A stretch of DNA of 64,000 bases from Alisma plantago-aquatica. Lineage: Eukaryota > Streptophyta > Magnoliopsida > Alismatales > Alismataceae. The stretch spans positions 887,357,835 through 887,421,834 of the forward strand of contig OY856410.1 in NCBI GenBank assembly GCA_963693085.1. The letters run 5' to 3'. The notes beneath the pieces were generated by a model. That model made no database searches, had not been told where the DNA came from, and saw only the letters and a list, made by a program, of their open reading frames with translations. Shown here one piece after another: positions 21,857-34,392 of the stretch; the first letter of the stretch is position 1, and each line of letters opens with the position of its first letter. The translations under genes and the position numbers were made by a program.

Positions 21857-23337
21857 TGATGAACCAGATAATTGATGTTTTTACATGCTATTTATTATGG
21901 ATTTTTTGCTTATTGTCATATTAATTTGTGCATTATTGATTATTGTTATCTTGTAAACCTAATTTCATCAAATAAATGTATTTTGAATGTTTCTGTTGGA
22001 TTCATTATTATTTTTTGAGTTTATGTTCATTTTTGTGAATTTCATGTGAATATGTAAGAAACTACACAGCTCGGTACTACCAACTTGAATGTTAGTGGCA
22101 CCGACTCTTTATCAGAAAGGAACAATGTTGAATCAGAAAGACTTGGTAGTACCGACCAAGGAAGTCGATACTACCAACAAACTCACAACAAGGAATCCAA
22201 AACTCTCAAAGAAATCTCGATACTACCGACATCAACTTGGTAGTACTGAAAACTTCATAGGCGACTGCAACTATTGAAGGAGTCGATAGTACTGACACCC
22301 AGTCGGTACATAGAGGGATCAAGCATATATGAAAATTGTGTTTAATCTAACAGTTGGTAATCAATGACTCCCTAAGTCTCTTCTATGAATTAGGAGGATT
22401 TTTTCCAAACCTAAGTATCTCGTTCTATTCCATTGTACGGCAGTCGTGAGCAAGGAGAGGAGAAAGCGGAGAACAAAGTAACATTTGGGATGATTCAGGA
22501 ATCTCCGGTGGATGGATTTGGAGCCTGAGGTTAGTGTATCAGCATGTTCATGTGAGGGAGTCATCCAGACCATCTTCTTCTGTGGTTATTTTAGTTCTCT
22601 AATGTGCTTCACATTTGTCTTCTTCTCTCTTATGTACTTGACAATGGAAATCATGTTGGGCTAAATCCCTTCTTCCTTAGGACCCAATAGTATCCCGGTT
22701 ATGCATTGTAATTTACTATAATGCATTAATATATCTTTTATCTTAATTTTTAGGACATAAATCTATGAGAACATCATGAATATATCCATGCTTGATTACC
22801 ATAGATAGTTTAATAGACCATTAATTGTTGCAAGAGTGGGATTAAGGGATCGAAAACTCATAGATTTACACATTTTATATCACACCTTGAGAAAGTGATT
22901 ACGAATGTGAAGAGAATAACCTAGAGATTTCGGTAAAACACGTAACTAATACCATAATTGCTATGAGAGTGAGATTGGAATTAGGATAGGTGGAAAAGTA
23001 TGCCACAAGAGTGGGTAGTTCTTGCTACAAGTCTCTTTATCCATGGTGAGGATAGATAATTATTAATGATATGATGTTAATTGCAATGTGAACTGAGGTG
23101 AAACCGTAATCCTAAGGAATTCACTCCACTTGAGATCAAAAACCAGTAATCTTAGATTTATTTTCTGTATTTTAGATAATTAAACATTCACTCAAAGTTT
23201 TCATCAACTTAACTGATCGCATCTTAGTTAGTAGTAGTCTCTGGAGAATGTTTCCCTGAGTTTAACATCCATGCCTCTTTGGGCATATATTACATTGATA
23301 TGTATACTTGCGTTTAACATGTGGTTTGCACGTATCA
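21857..23337 (+). repeat. ATHILA right LTR, 1481 bp
   Basis: Runs from TGATGAACC to ACGTATCA. Contains GTAGTACCGAC-type words at about 22070-22310. Confidence 0.75.
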
Positions 23338-23699
23338 GGCCTCATGAAAGTAGTAGTGCTCCTTCCATCCTAGGCCATATGGTTCTACTTTATCCTCTTC
23401 ACTTCATGGGCTCGAGAGACACATCAAGATACTCAAGTAAATTTTAGGTGTATTTTATAGGGATAGGAGTTTTTTCTCTATTATGTGACTCTTTTCTAGA
23501 GGCTTGTAGTCACAGATGCATTCTTGTCAACAGTATTAGCATTTGGCAAGGTTGGTATTTGTGTTATGAAGATGAATATCTCCATGCATGTCTTTCAGGC
23601 AAAGTATGCCTCAACTGTAGATGTCATTGACGATATAAGTCCTTTCCCATTTAAGATTGGATTTTCCTGTAGAATTAGCATTTTGGATGAAATAAAGCA
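23338..23699. other. unassigned flank, possibly end of Tat pol
   Basis: No clear domain. On the minus strand it follows the integrase remains and may be their decayed C-terminus or the element's 3' part. Confidence 0.3.
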
Positions 23700-25150
23700 C
23701 CAAATTATCCTTTAGAAAAGTGTGGGGCTGGACCTTCTTGTTGAATGCTTGATATGCTCCAACTTGATAAAATTGTGCTTGATGTAGAGATCTTATTCAT
23801 CCTTCTTATAGTATGTTGAGGCAATAGTCTCAGTCTTGAACTCACTCCATCCCAAGAATCTCCACTTCTTGTATATATGAAGAGATGGGATCTAGACCTC
23901 AATTGGAAAAACTATTTATGTTTCCTATACAAGAGAATATGCCATATCTCATGTGGAAGCTCTAACAAAAGTTCTATATTCCAAAGAGACATCAATTGAT
24001 TCTCATGTCAGTTGGCATTGAATCTAACTATCTTCTTGAGGATCTTTATTGAATTTTTGTTGGCAACTTCTATGGATCCATTCATCTGAGGATGATACGG
24101 AGATCTTTGGTGGTGCTTGATCCCTAAAGAGCTCCCATACTATTTCATTGTTTTGTCTTTGAATTTTTTATAATTTCTGAAGATGATCTCATGCATATCA
24201 TATATTGGTTTATGATGTTGTTCTTAAGGAATTTGATTACTTTCTGAGATGAAGCATTAATGGTTGAACATTTTGTGAAGTAGTCTATTGCAACCATTAT
24301 GAAACAATTCAAGTTTGACGCTTTAAGATTTATTTTTCCAATTGTATAGATTCCCCTAGAAGAAAATAGCCAAGGCATGGTCATGTTGTATAGCTTCCAA
24401 TTATGCACGTTGATGTAGTCTCCATGGATATGGTAGGTTCAATACTCACAAACATATTGGCTACAAAAAAATTACATGGTGTTCCAATAGTACCCCAAAA
24501 GTTGAATCTTCTTTTTTAGCATGACCCTTCTCATGTGGGTGTCACATAACACTCCATGGACTTCCTTCATAATGGATTGTGCCTATAACTTCTCAACACA
24601 CTAAAGGAGAGTTTGGCCAAAATATCTATGATATAATCTTCTACCTTTTGGACATATTGCATAAATTTTCATTTAAGCACTTATTGTTCTCTTCAATAAA
24701 GGCTTTCAAGGATGACTTGAATTTTGTCTTCTCTATGGTATTGACTGCATTGTCTATGACCATAAAATAGGTCGATTGAGTAATTTTTCGTGCTTCAAAT
24801 GAGAAGTTTTTCTCCCCTTGGATGTCGACCCAAGAAGTAAGGGTAGTCAGAGCATTGACGAATGTGTTGTGATCTTTTCTTTTGAAGGGAAGGAAATATG
24901 CTCAAAATCTTGAGCAAGAGAACACATGTATTCTTTAAGGGACAAAGTTCTTCATGGGAGTCCTCTAATTGTTCTATATTTGAGATACCACAAGGAGGGA
25001 AATACTATAAACCTGAAGAAGATGTGCTCCTTGATATTTAGCGAGCTAGACTCCAAGGATGCATGCTTCATACTCGAGATGTTGTTTGTGGTTTTGAATT
25101 CTAGTCATTTTGATATAGGAAACTACTCTATTTGTGGGTTTTAAAGGATC
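23700..25150 (-). pseudogene. Tat-clade gypsy RNase H and integrase remains
   Basis: Reading right to left: about 25090-25000 gives LEYEACILGV and YQGAHLLQVYS, like EAEYEACILGL and GA..L.VYGDS of RNase H. About 24890-24780 gives TFVNALTTLTSWVDIQ, like FADALATLSSMVEI. About 24575-24420 gives a degenerate integrase zinc-binding region (KEVHGVLCDTHMRR, LLGYYWNTM, IHGDYINVHNW). 24408-24145 is open for 87 codons with WLFSSRGIYTIGKINLKAS, FIMVAIDYFTKC and FLKNNIINQY, the integrase core. About 24115-24040 gives SPYHPQMNGSIEVANKN. Stops and frame changes are frequent, including loss of one core acidic context. No LTR for this element was identified. Confidence 0.85.
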
Positions 25151-27065
25151 ACTTATATTTTGACTCTTGACAACCTGAGTTCTCTCTCTTCTAATTTACT
25201 CATTGTCTTTCTTCCAAGAACCTTTTTACTCAATTATATATCAATTGCATGGTTTCACTCTTTTGAAAATACAATTTGGTCACTTTATACTTCATGTTAT
25301 GATATGTGACCATAAATTTCATGTTATCATAAGTTCTATGCTTCTAATACATCATCCTCTTGCAAGTAAAATTGAACCTCACTATTATGCTGTTCTTGAT
25401 CTCTAATGCATACCATGTTGTATAAGATTTAATTATGAATCCAACAATGCAAAAATTGCCTCAATCGAACCTATATTGCCAAGTTGTGAATTTGTGAAGG
25501 CTTATTATTAAACCTTGCTTTATCTCTTTTATTTCATCTTTTTCAGCCTTCATGGAGTGGCCCGCCTTGGCCCCAACACTACAAGTGGCCCATTTGGCTT
25601 CCTTCTCACCTTTTCATTTGACCATGATCCATCCTCATCCAATGGGAGCTAAAGATTGAAATGAGGTAGACCAAACCTCTAATTCAATGGTTCATGAGTT
25701 GTCTTTGACCTTTGTCAATACCACTATATCAGGGGGGTTTATGCACGCTATCTACCCCCTCTACACACCTCTTGGAGAAAAGTTTGATGTCTCTTTCACT
25801 TTATTTCTGATTCCTCTCTCTTTTTCTTCTCTTCTCACATGAAATTTCTCCTTGGACCACCCTCACCCGCTCCTTCTTTTTCCTCCATAGCCATGAAAGA
25901 CACCACAACTGCATTTTTTGGGCTTCTATCCTTAATATTGTGCGGCCTCAGGAACCTGCATCAAGCTCGTGAGGCTGAGCTAAGGGGAGGCGGATGGTTC
26001 ACATGTCCACTAGTGGCATGTAGTCTCTCCATTCTTCTCGTTAGAGCAAGTTGGTTGTCATGGAGTTGTGGCTCGATGGTAGCTAGAGTATGAACATGAG
26101 GTGTCACATCAGGAGAGAGTGGCATTTGAATGCATGATAGTGGTAGAATATGTACCCTAGCAATCATAGAACACATGGCTCTAGTCGTAAGTGACACATG
26201 CAACTTAGTGGGTGCCACATGTCCATGGACCCCAACACACATGTATACGTGAAGGGTGTAATGCGGGATGCTAGATCGACAACAAAAGGTCGTGATCTTC
26301 CATCAAATGATATAGGTAACAACTCCCTATTTGAATAAAGTTCCAATACAAAACTTCCAAAAATGATTAATCTCATATTCTATGTCCAAATAATACAAAC
26401 TAATATAACACTTTGATCAACTCACGAAGATATACATCTTGGACTTGGTTCCAAGCCCTAGATCCCCTTATAATATCCATGTTTTCATAAACTCATGAAC
26501 TTTTTCTTTTTTGGGTACATTAATGCATACATATAACTAATAAAGGACCAATAACTATCATCTTTAGACTCTGGACTTCCACATCAGTAACTTTTGAATA
26601 CAATGGAGATCTTAATCATCCCTTTTACTAAATGGTTGACTCTTATGTAGATATGTAACTTGTTTTGGACTTCAAAGGTGAATCTTAATTCTTTTAGGTG
26701 AATCTTTTGTCACGAAACCATTCTTACCCAAATCCCAATCACACTTCTTAGATAGTGGTAAAAGGATTGAAGCGCCTGTCCATGAGTGGCCCAATAGGAT
26801 CTCACACACTAGCATATACAATAAAAGATAATAACTCAAAAACAAGAGATTTAAAGAAAAAACTAACCCAAAATAGGAGATATGTAGATTTACCCTTGTC
26901 ATTAGATTATATCGAGTGCGGAAGCAATCTAGTCAAGGTTCCAATTGGTTTTCCTAAAATCAAGAAAATCAAGACACAAAAAATTCTATTGCACGGTACA
27001 CTATCAAAATCATGTAAAATAGTTTATGCAAAATAGTACACTTGGCAAGACTTATATTCAAAAAG
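25151..27065. other. unassigned sequence
   Basis: No convincing coding domain or terminus. A region around 25560-26250 is somewhat richer in G+C. 26755-27036 has an open frame without recognisable similarity. ATCGAGTGCGGAAGCAA near 26915 resembles the wording often seen near LTR ends, but no boundary could be fixed. Confidence 0.35.
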
Positions 27066-27070
27066 TATAT

Positions 27071-30000
27071 TATTACGACCCCACCTTCCGGTAACCCCCA
27101 ATTAAGGGAGACTGAGAGGTCGAAGCCGTACCCATAATTTCCGGATCAAAGGTTCGGCATTTAACCAAGAACAATTATTAAATTTTAACAGACTAAACTG
27201 AAAAGCTGAAAGAAAAATAAACTTTTGCATACCTTTTTGAAAACTTGAATCTCTAAACTTCTATCCACTTATGTATTCTACTCTAACTAATACTCCTTAT
27301 ATTTTACTTCATGTATTTCATAATATAACGATAGACTGTTTGTCCTTTTGGCTTGTACCTAAAATGTCGATAAACAAAACATCGGTCTGCCGAAGCTGGT
27401 ATGTGGGGGAAACAATAAACGTGCAACTATGATAACAACATAATCATTCAATTAATCATTTAACAACCAAGATTACATTTTAAATATAACTCCGCGATCC
27501 ATGAGTACTCTATCCTCTGTGCTATCCCTGCAGTGGACCCGGATACTACCTTCCTTATGGTAGATCCCCATTAAACCCCTCATGGTCCCACCTATAGGTG
27601 AACCCATTTCTAGGGTTGAGTCACATGGCACTACTCGTAAGTAGCCCACTCCTTAACTCATGGCATGCTAATGGGTCTCATGGCACTACACTTGGTAGCC
27701 CAATTTCTAACCCACGATAACCTAGACCTTACTCTAGGTTACCCCTTTTTAGCCTTTTCAAGCCACAGAGGTGGTCCCGAATCTAGCCAGTTATACATGC
27801 ATATTCATAGTGATAGTTATAGTCACTCTATAGTTGCATGAAATAAAAGCATCCAACAGTTATTTCAAGCCATGAGGGAAACGTCGATAAAATCCTTGGG
27901 AAACTAGTCGGGATAATCATAAGCGTAACCACATACCTGTATTTGCAGATTTGGATACAAAATTAACTTTGTAGAGAGAGAAAATCCAAACAATCAAGCA
28001 AATTGCAGAGAAACCCTGAAATAAACATTCCAACTTCATTTTATCAAAATTTATTCAATATCATCATATTCTTTAGGGTTTCTATTCCAATTTAAGGGTT
28101 TCCTTGGAAATTAGGGTTTTGCCTCCATTCGTAGTTATTAAGAACCCTAATTCATCAAATCTACTTAAGACCTTTAAATTCTCCCATTTTAATATTCCCA
28201 ATAGTCTTAGATCATCATTTAGTAATTTGCTTCCTTAATCTGAAATATCATGGTTTTCCTCTTCTTTTACCTCAATTAGGGTTCCCATATGTATTATTCT
28301 TCATTTATGGATAAAAACCCTAAAACTACCAATTTTGTATACAAAACAGATGAAAACTCTATATTATTAATCAATAGGTTAATATCTTTCAAATTAACCT
28401 ATTAGTCTTCAAAGATGTATCCTTCATATTCAATTTAGGGTTTCTAAGGTTTCCTACAAAACCCTAACCATCTCAATTATCTTCATTAAGAATTATCTAA
28501 TCCAAACTATGTTCAAGAATCATTATATTATAGTTGTATTCTTGCAATATCAGATTATGACCACTAAAACTCATATTTATCCAAAACAGGGTTTTTGGTC
28601 CATTAAACCATGTTCATGATCATAAAACCCTAAAATCAACATATGAATCATCCTTTTATGATTTTACTCTTCCCTTTACTCTTAACATGTTAATGTTGAT
28701 CAAAAACATTCTTGGGATTCATTACAATGTGTTTATCTCTTTCTAGGGTTTTTTCATCATTTAATACATTTAAAAGATATAAAACCCTATACTTTTTGAA
28801 TAGCATGCATAATTAGGCTTCAAACATAATTTCTTTGTGTTCCTCTCGTTCTGAGGATAAAGTTTCATATAAGACTTGTTTTAATCCGAGTTATGATTAA
28901 CTAGATATGAATTTTGTAAAGTTTACCTTTTTGGACGAATCAGAGGACGCCACGTCACCTCTATCTCCATGCAAAGTAGTGATTTGGAAACATAACCAAT
29001 TTACGAAGATACCCTCCATTAAGTGATTGGTTTGTTTAGTACGCGGAGTGCAGAAGCGTCAAACAGACATCCGAGCTTCTTTAACCTTACGCAAATTAGC
29101 AGAACGACCGACCTGCCGTAGGTTGCGGCCGTGTCCTCCCTCATCCATGGCCCTGATGGTTTCCGCCGACTCCTCCCTTGGCTTCGTCTCCCTCCGCCGC
29201 CCTTGGGGTGCCACCCAGATCACACCTAGTGCAGCTGGACGAAGCTGGGTTGATCTGCAACTCGAAGCCCAAGTGCACCCCTAAGGCCGCCTCCCTAGAT
29301 GCTATGGCGCGACTTCCCCTACCTTCTCCAGGACCTGACGGCCACCATGGCCGATTCCTCTTCCTCCGACGTGCCTCTGAGCACCCTGGGATGCCACCGA
29401 ACCGCAACCAAGGCGGCTGATTCACGACCACCAGACCTGCAAGCACGGTCGGCCTGCAACCACCCACTGCGTTGCACAGGGCTGTGCTGCTTCTCTCCGA
29501 CATCATAGGAGCGTCGAGATTCCATCATCCCTCCTCCCACAGCCCCTCACTGCTCCAGAGGTCGCACTTTTCCCCGTTGGTCGGGCCAAGAAGGATGCAA
29601 GGTCTGGAGAAGATGGAACATACGTGAGACTCTCTTCCACTCGAGGCTATGGGTCCATGCCTTTTATAGGGACAAATAGCACTGCCACAACACACCTCTC
29701 TACGGGAAAACAAGTTCCCCGATCACCGAACTTTCCTTTTTTTTGAGATATAACTTCTCTCTCTCAAACTATTCCTTGCTTATTATTATTCCTTGGTTCT
29801 TAAGGAATCTATTTTCCCCAAAGGGAAAACTAATAATTACCTTTTTTTAATCTCCTTGTGCTCGGCCTTTAACCCCTTGGCACGAGATCATGTTTTTCTT
29901 TTAAAAGAAAATACCACCTTTTTAATAATAACACAAAATTCATTAATTGTATATTCACATTATCTTCTTATTTGAAAATTTTTATATTATCTCTTTCCTC

Positions 30001-30647
30001 TTTCTTCATTGGGGCTCCTTGGACCCCAATAAACTCCAAGATTTCGAAATTACTTTTTAAGGATACTTATTATCCTTCTAGATGCATCTAAATGCATTAT
30101 TTCACATTATCTTGTTTATTTCTCATTAAAATATCTCTTTTTGAGGATTTCTCTTTATTTCTCTTTTATTTTCCTCATTGGTATTCCTTTTATCATTAGG
30201 AATCCTTGGGATACGAAATTCCACCAAGCATAACCCAATAATACCTTTTTCTACTTATTTCCAACATTTGAACATTATTTGCAATTCCTTTATTACTAAA
30301 GAAATACTTACTTAATCTTTTCTTTTCTTATTACTTTCTTTTTACAACTTTGGACTCCTTGGAACCCAAGGAACCCAAGAGGCATGAAATGCATCCTTGG
30401 ATTACATCTCTTTGCCTTCTAGAGGTTTCTACCTCTTTCTTTTCTCAAATATTCAATTATTCATTTACTAATTGAATTTTCTTGTTATTTGGGCTCAATA
30501 GCCAATAAATCCCACAACACAAACATCAAGGCTATTGTAAACAAAATCCATTTATTTGAACCAAATTATATCATTATTTGTTCAAATATCTTTAATATGA
30601 GAAATTACATTTCTTACCAAATGAACCCAAAAATTGGGGTTGCAACA
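27071..30647 (-). repeat. probable gypsy solo LTR, 3577 bp
   Basis: On the minus strand it starts TGTTGCAACCCC (30647) and ends GGGGTCGTAATA (27071). Flanks are TATAT at 27066-27070 and TATAT at 30648-30652, a 5-bp target duplication. The terminal dinucleotide at the left is TA instead of the expected TG, consistent with a G-to-A transition. A TATA box lies at 29661-29668 and is followed, in the direction of transcription, by a GC-rich block (about 29600-29000), as in many large gypsy LTRs. No primer site, tract or partner LTR is seen, hence solo. A low-complexity TATAT flank could arise by chance. Confidence 0.6.
29661..29668 (-). promoter_or_regulatory. TATA box of the solo LTR
   Basis: TATAAAAG in the context CCCTATAAAAGGCATGG on the minus strand, a near-consensus plant TATA box about 980 bp inside the LTR. 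Confidence 0.6.
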
Positions 30648-30652
30648 TATAT

Positions 30653-32334
30653 CAAGCGATTTTTCAGAACCAATAATTATTCTACAAGATGTTTATTTTG
30701 AACAATTCAATTTTTGTTACGAGTTCCCATTATGCTGATTTGAGAAGCATTCTTATATATTTTGTGTGGCTCCATCACCCCAAAGCGATGGGGGAGGTCA
30801 CCAGTCTCCTTCTCTCCATATGACATAGGAGGTCAATGTACAAGTTCTTCCCTCTGAACGAGGAGGTTACTTGCACTCAATATCAAAGTTATCAACATTA
30901 TCAACATTATGATCATCAATATATGGGCACTCATAATGGGAAATATCATTTATGTTTTCAAGTTTATCTCAAAATATAATAGAGGAAAAATGGAAGCCTA
31001 ATCAATAGGGAATAGTAGCTCAACCAAGTATATAACCAAGTATACAATCAAGAGATACATAAAAGGTATCTTCAATACAACCAAGGAGTAGATATAACAA
31101 CATACCTTTTTCTGAGTCTAGAGTATTATCAATGTCCAACTCAACATTTTTAATGAGTATTTGATCCTGGTACATAATGAGAACAAACGTGTATCATTAT
31201 ATGTGGTCCATTTCTCTAATGACCTACTAGGGAATTTGTTCATGTGTCACTACTATGGTTATTGTATTTGTTTCCCTATAGTCATTAGGACCATATGATT
31301 GGGATCATGAACTTGTATTTTGAGTTAGATCTGATCTGATGTGCAAAATATCTAAGATTAATGATATTAGATCATTTCCATGTACAAACATGCTAACAAT
31401 AGATTTGGATATGATCTAAAAAAATTATAATCATGTGATCAAGTCCCCGATATCTAATCAGTGTACAACTGGGTCTTGATGTGATCATATGTTATGCAAA
31501 TGAGGTCTTTTAGCAAGATTAGGCTTTGAAATAATCAATAGTTAACTGTAAATATGATGATAAGAGAGATGTAATTCATCATCATGAAAAAGTAGTATAT
31601 CGGGTCAATATAATGGTTCCATATTATTGTAGACATTTTTCTGAGAACAACAATACTTTGTGGGCATTTATTTGATAATCAAGCTATTTACTAAATAATT
31701 TATGAAAATGACTAATCATATAAACGCTAGAGGAATAAATCAAAAATAAAAAATGTTATTCGCCTGGCTTCATGGGTGAGGAAGAGATCTGACTTGGTGC
31801 ATCCTCTCATTGACATGCGAGCCATGCCTTGGCTCAAGTGGCTATGATAGGGGAAAAAAGTGTGAAAAATCCCATACTAGATAAATAAAGAGCATGTCAA
31901 ATCGAGGACATATCAATCAATATCATACATTGATCGTTCAATTAAATGAAGCCTGGAGACATTGTTGTACATGCAAGAAGAAGAAAATAGAGGAGATGGC
32001 AAGGAGACTGTAGCAATCTATAAAAGGATCATTACGACATAAAATAATGATGTGGTTGAATTCATAGTGTGTCATCAAGGTTGAACTAGTTATTCTTGGC
32101 TCGAAGCAAACACACGATGTAGAAACAAAGGCTATTATTGCAGGTGAAGAGGCAAAGGTAGGATTGAGGGATATACCTCAAAAACGAGGGAACTGGGAGC
32201 CTGGGGTCTTCATGGGTTTGTGAGGAGTCATCTGCATCCCTCATCCCCTCATAGTAGGCCATGAAGCTACTTGACAATGTCTTCGTCGGCCGGGCTTAGG
32301 TTGTGTTAACAACACCTTGACATTGGAGGACTCC
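30653..32334. other. unassigned sequence left of the giant-LTR element
   Basis: A/T-rich, no coding domain, no repeat partner in the window. Together with 45201-45599 it forms the site into which the giant-LTR element inserted. Confidence 0.4.
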
Positions 32335-32339
32335 AAGCT
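32335..32339. repeat. target-site duplication AAGCT (left)
   Basis: AAGCT immediately before the LTR start TGTAACATCCC; an identical AAGCT follows the right LTR at 45196-45200. Confidence 0.9.
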
Positions 32340-33155
32340 TGTAACATCCCTGACCTGGGTTATGCCTTAACCCTAGGTGTTTTGATTAAGAAAGATGATT
32401 ATATGCTTAATATTATCTTGTCAAAAGTAATTAGGGCTCATGAGAAACTTATGTTTCAATTTTGGTCCTGTTTAAATAATGATAAAGCAATGATTGCTTG
32501 TTTTGGACTAAAGTGCAAATTACCCAAGTTGAGGGGTTAACTTGCCAATTGCACATGATAAGATGTTTCTCTGATGTTGAGACATCATAAGAATGAATAT
32601 GATGCAGTAGTATGGTTTCCATAAGCTTGGACACCAAGATTAAGCTTGTAAAGTAATGTATGTGCATTAAAACCTGGTTTTGGTGTAATGCGCAATTTAC
32701 CCAAAACCTAGGGTTCAATATGCAAATTACCACCCCTAGAGTGTTCCTACATCCTCTATGAATAATTTATAGTAGAGAGAATGAATGAGACACCATGTTT
32801 GAATCACTTATGAGTGATGGAAATGTTGGTGACGAAATGACCAAGAAAAAGGGTTGAATTTGAAGGCTTAACTTGAGTTGTATCAAGTTGAAAAGCTTAT
32901 ATATGTATGCCTATCGGCCATGGAGCCAAAGGAGGTGTCCCATATCGTCTTGTTAACTCTTGGCAAGGTTCATATCGTGCAAAGCACCTCAAGGAGGTGA
33001 GGTGTGACGGCCAACAAGTTTCCTTAGAAAAGTGTATCGGCTTGACTTAAAATGATGATTTAATTGATATATCTTATCCAAATGGGTAAGTGATGGACGA
33101 ATTTGCATCTCTAAATGATCCTCAACCTTTTTTCACGTCAATATAAATGTTTATG

Positions 33156-33193
33156 CATGCATGGACACGTGTCACCCATGCATGACACGTGGC
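33156..33193 (+). promoter_or_regulatory. duplicated RY + G-box module in giant LTR promoter
   Basis: CATGCATG then GACACGTGTC (33164-33173), and again CATGCATG (33177-33184) then GACACGTGGC (33184-33193). CATGCATG is the RY element bound by B3 factors of the ABI3/FUS3/VP1 type; ACACGTG is the G-box/ABRE core bound by bZIP factors. Two RY/G-box pairs about 21 bp apart lie 57 bp upstream of the TATA box. In plant seed-maturation genes this combination gives abscisic-acid and embryo-specific expression. That this LTR responds likewise is an inference. The module is unchanged in the right LTR (40433-40470). Confidence 0.75.
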
Positions 33194-33249
33194 ACCTACT
33201 AGCTCAAAATGTTGACACCTCATTTTTGCCTTCCTTCATGATCGGCAAG

Positions 33250-33257
33250 TATATATA
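33250..33257 (+). promoter_or_regulatory. TATA box, giant LTR (left)
   Basis: TATATATA in the context AAGTATATATACCCC. It is downstream of the RY/G-box module and predicts a start near 33285, just before the TATCGNCCA array. The right LTR has it at 40527-40534. Confidence 0.65.
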
Positions 33258-33315
33258 CCCCTAGTTTGACCCCTTAATGGAATTTTGCGACCCTTACCAC
33301 CCTCCTACCCTAAGG

Positions 33316-33729
33316 TATCGTGCATGGAGCTCCCATATCATGAAGGGAAGTTGTGGTATCGTGCAAGGGCCTTGGGGTATCGTCCATGGCATGATCATAT
33401 CGCCCAAGTAGGTGATCTTGGCCATATTGAGTGATATCAGCCATAGAGTGAAGTGTTTTGGCTCCAAGTGAGTACCATATCGTCCAAGTGAGTGTCATAT
33501 CGTGCAAGAGGGGAGGCATATCGTGCAAGAGCACAAGGGTGTCGTCCATAGGCTTTAGGTATCGGCCATAGCAAGTATATCGGCCATACCATGTTGATAT
33601 TGCCCATAGCAAGTTGATATCGGCCAATTGAAGTGATTTTGGCCACAAGTGAGGGGGTATCGACCACAAGCAAAGTTGTGTCAGCCAAGAGGAAGTCCAT
33701 ATCGCCCAAGATTGGTAGGGTATCGGCCA
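33316..33729 (+). repeat. TATCGNCCA word array in giant LTR (left)
   Basis: About twenty copies of a 9-bp word close to TATCGGCCA / TATCGTCCA / TATCGTGCA / TATCGCCCA occur in 414 bp, all on the plus strand, separated by unrelated spacers of about 5 to 25 bp. A few more copies lie upstream in U3 (32910-33060). The spacers do not repeat, so this is not a normal tandem array. The long minus-strand open frames here are a by-product of the word, which lacks stops in two frames. Confidence 0.85.
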
Positions 33730-34392
33730 AGGAGCTAAGGAACTCAAAACTTGACCCTAAGGTGAGGAAAAGATCATCTTCAACCTTGAATTGAAGCATG
33801 ATTTTAGGGTTTTGATCTTCCTTTCTTTTCCTCTTCACCAATTGCTTATCCATGGTAATTCTTTGCATATAGAGGATTTTTGAAGGTCATCTTCAACCTT
33901 AGTAACATGGAGCTTTGGAGGTTGGAGCTTTGAAGTGGTTCTTAAGGCGGGTTTTATAACTTGAACCCAACCATGTTGTTATTCTTCACTTAAATTGCTA
34001 TAATCAGTGAAATACTTTTAATTCCGAAATTTCCTGAAATAGTTGATGATATTATTAGTTCTAGTAGTTTCTTAGACCTTTTTCCATGAACTATAACAGT
34101 TAGGACTATGGTCTAGAGCTTGAAGATGATGGTATCATCTTATAAAAGAGATATCGGGAGCAAGCACATAAGCAAGCACCCTTAACCCGATATGATGATG
34201 CATCCACTTCACTTGAACGATATGGATATGAATGAATACATTGTTGCACATTATGAGGGTGTAGTATACACCTCTTGCACAATAGGGAGTCAAGTATATA
34301 CTCCATGCACGATACAAGGTTAATTGTATACTTGTATGTTAAGGTGAAACCCTAATTTGGGTAACCAGATATAAGTGAGGTATAACAAGTGT

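Larger units (their letters stand above)
16694..23337 (+). mobile_element. ATHILA-clade gypsy retrotransposon with large internal deletion
   Basis: The left LTR fragment starts TGATGCACCAGATAATTG (16694) and the right LTR TGATGAACCAGATAATTG (21857), ending ACGTATCA at 23337. Flanks GGCCA (16689-16693) and GGCCT (23338-23342) look like a 5-bp target duplication with one mismatch. The interior has the integrase C-terminus, a spacer, the ATHILA ORF, a second spacer and a polypurine tract. Missing are the last roughly 880 bp of the left LTR, the primer site, gag, protease, RT and most of integrase, all lost in one deletion ending near 17297. The LTRs differ at well over 10 percent of positions by eye, so it is the older type of element here. 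Confidence 0.85.

Noticed and set aside
29027..29540. Several GC-rich overlapping open frames, up to 121 codons
   Set aside because: They overlap on both strands and lie just downstream of a minus-strand TATA box inside a probable LTR; high G+C lowers stop frequency. No recognisable protein.
33310..33868. Overlapping 143-145 codon minus-strand open frames, also open in the right LTR (40587-41145)
   Set aside because: They are tryptophan- and proline-rich by-products of the TATCGNCCA word array, which lacks stops in those frames. No domain is recognisable, and the near-identical right LTR is not independent evidence.
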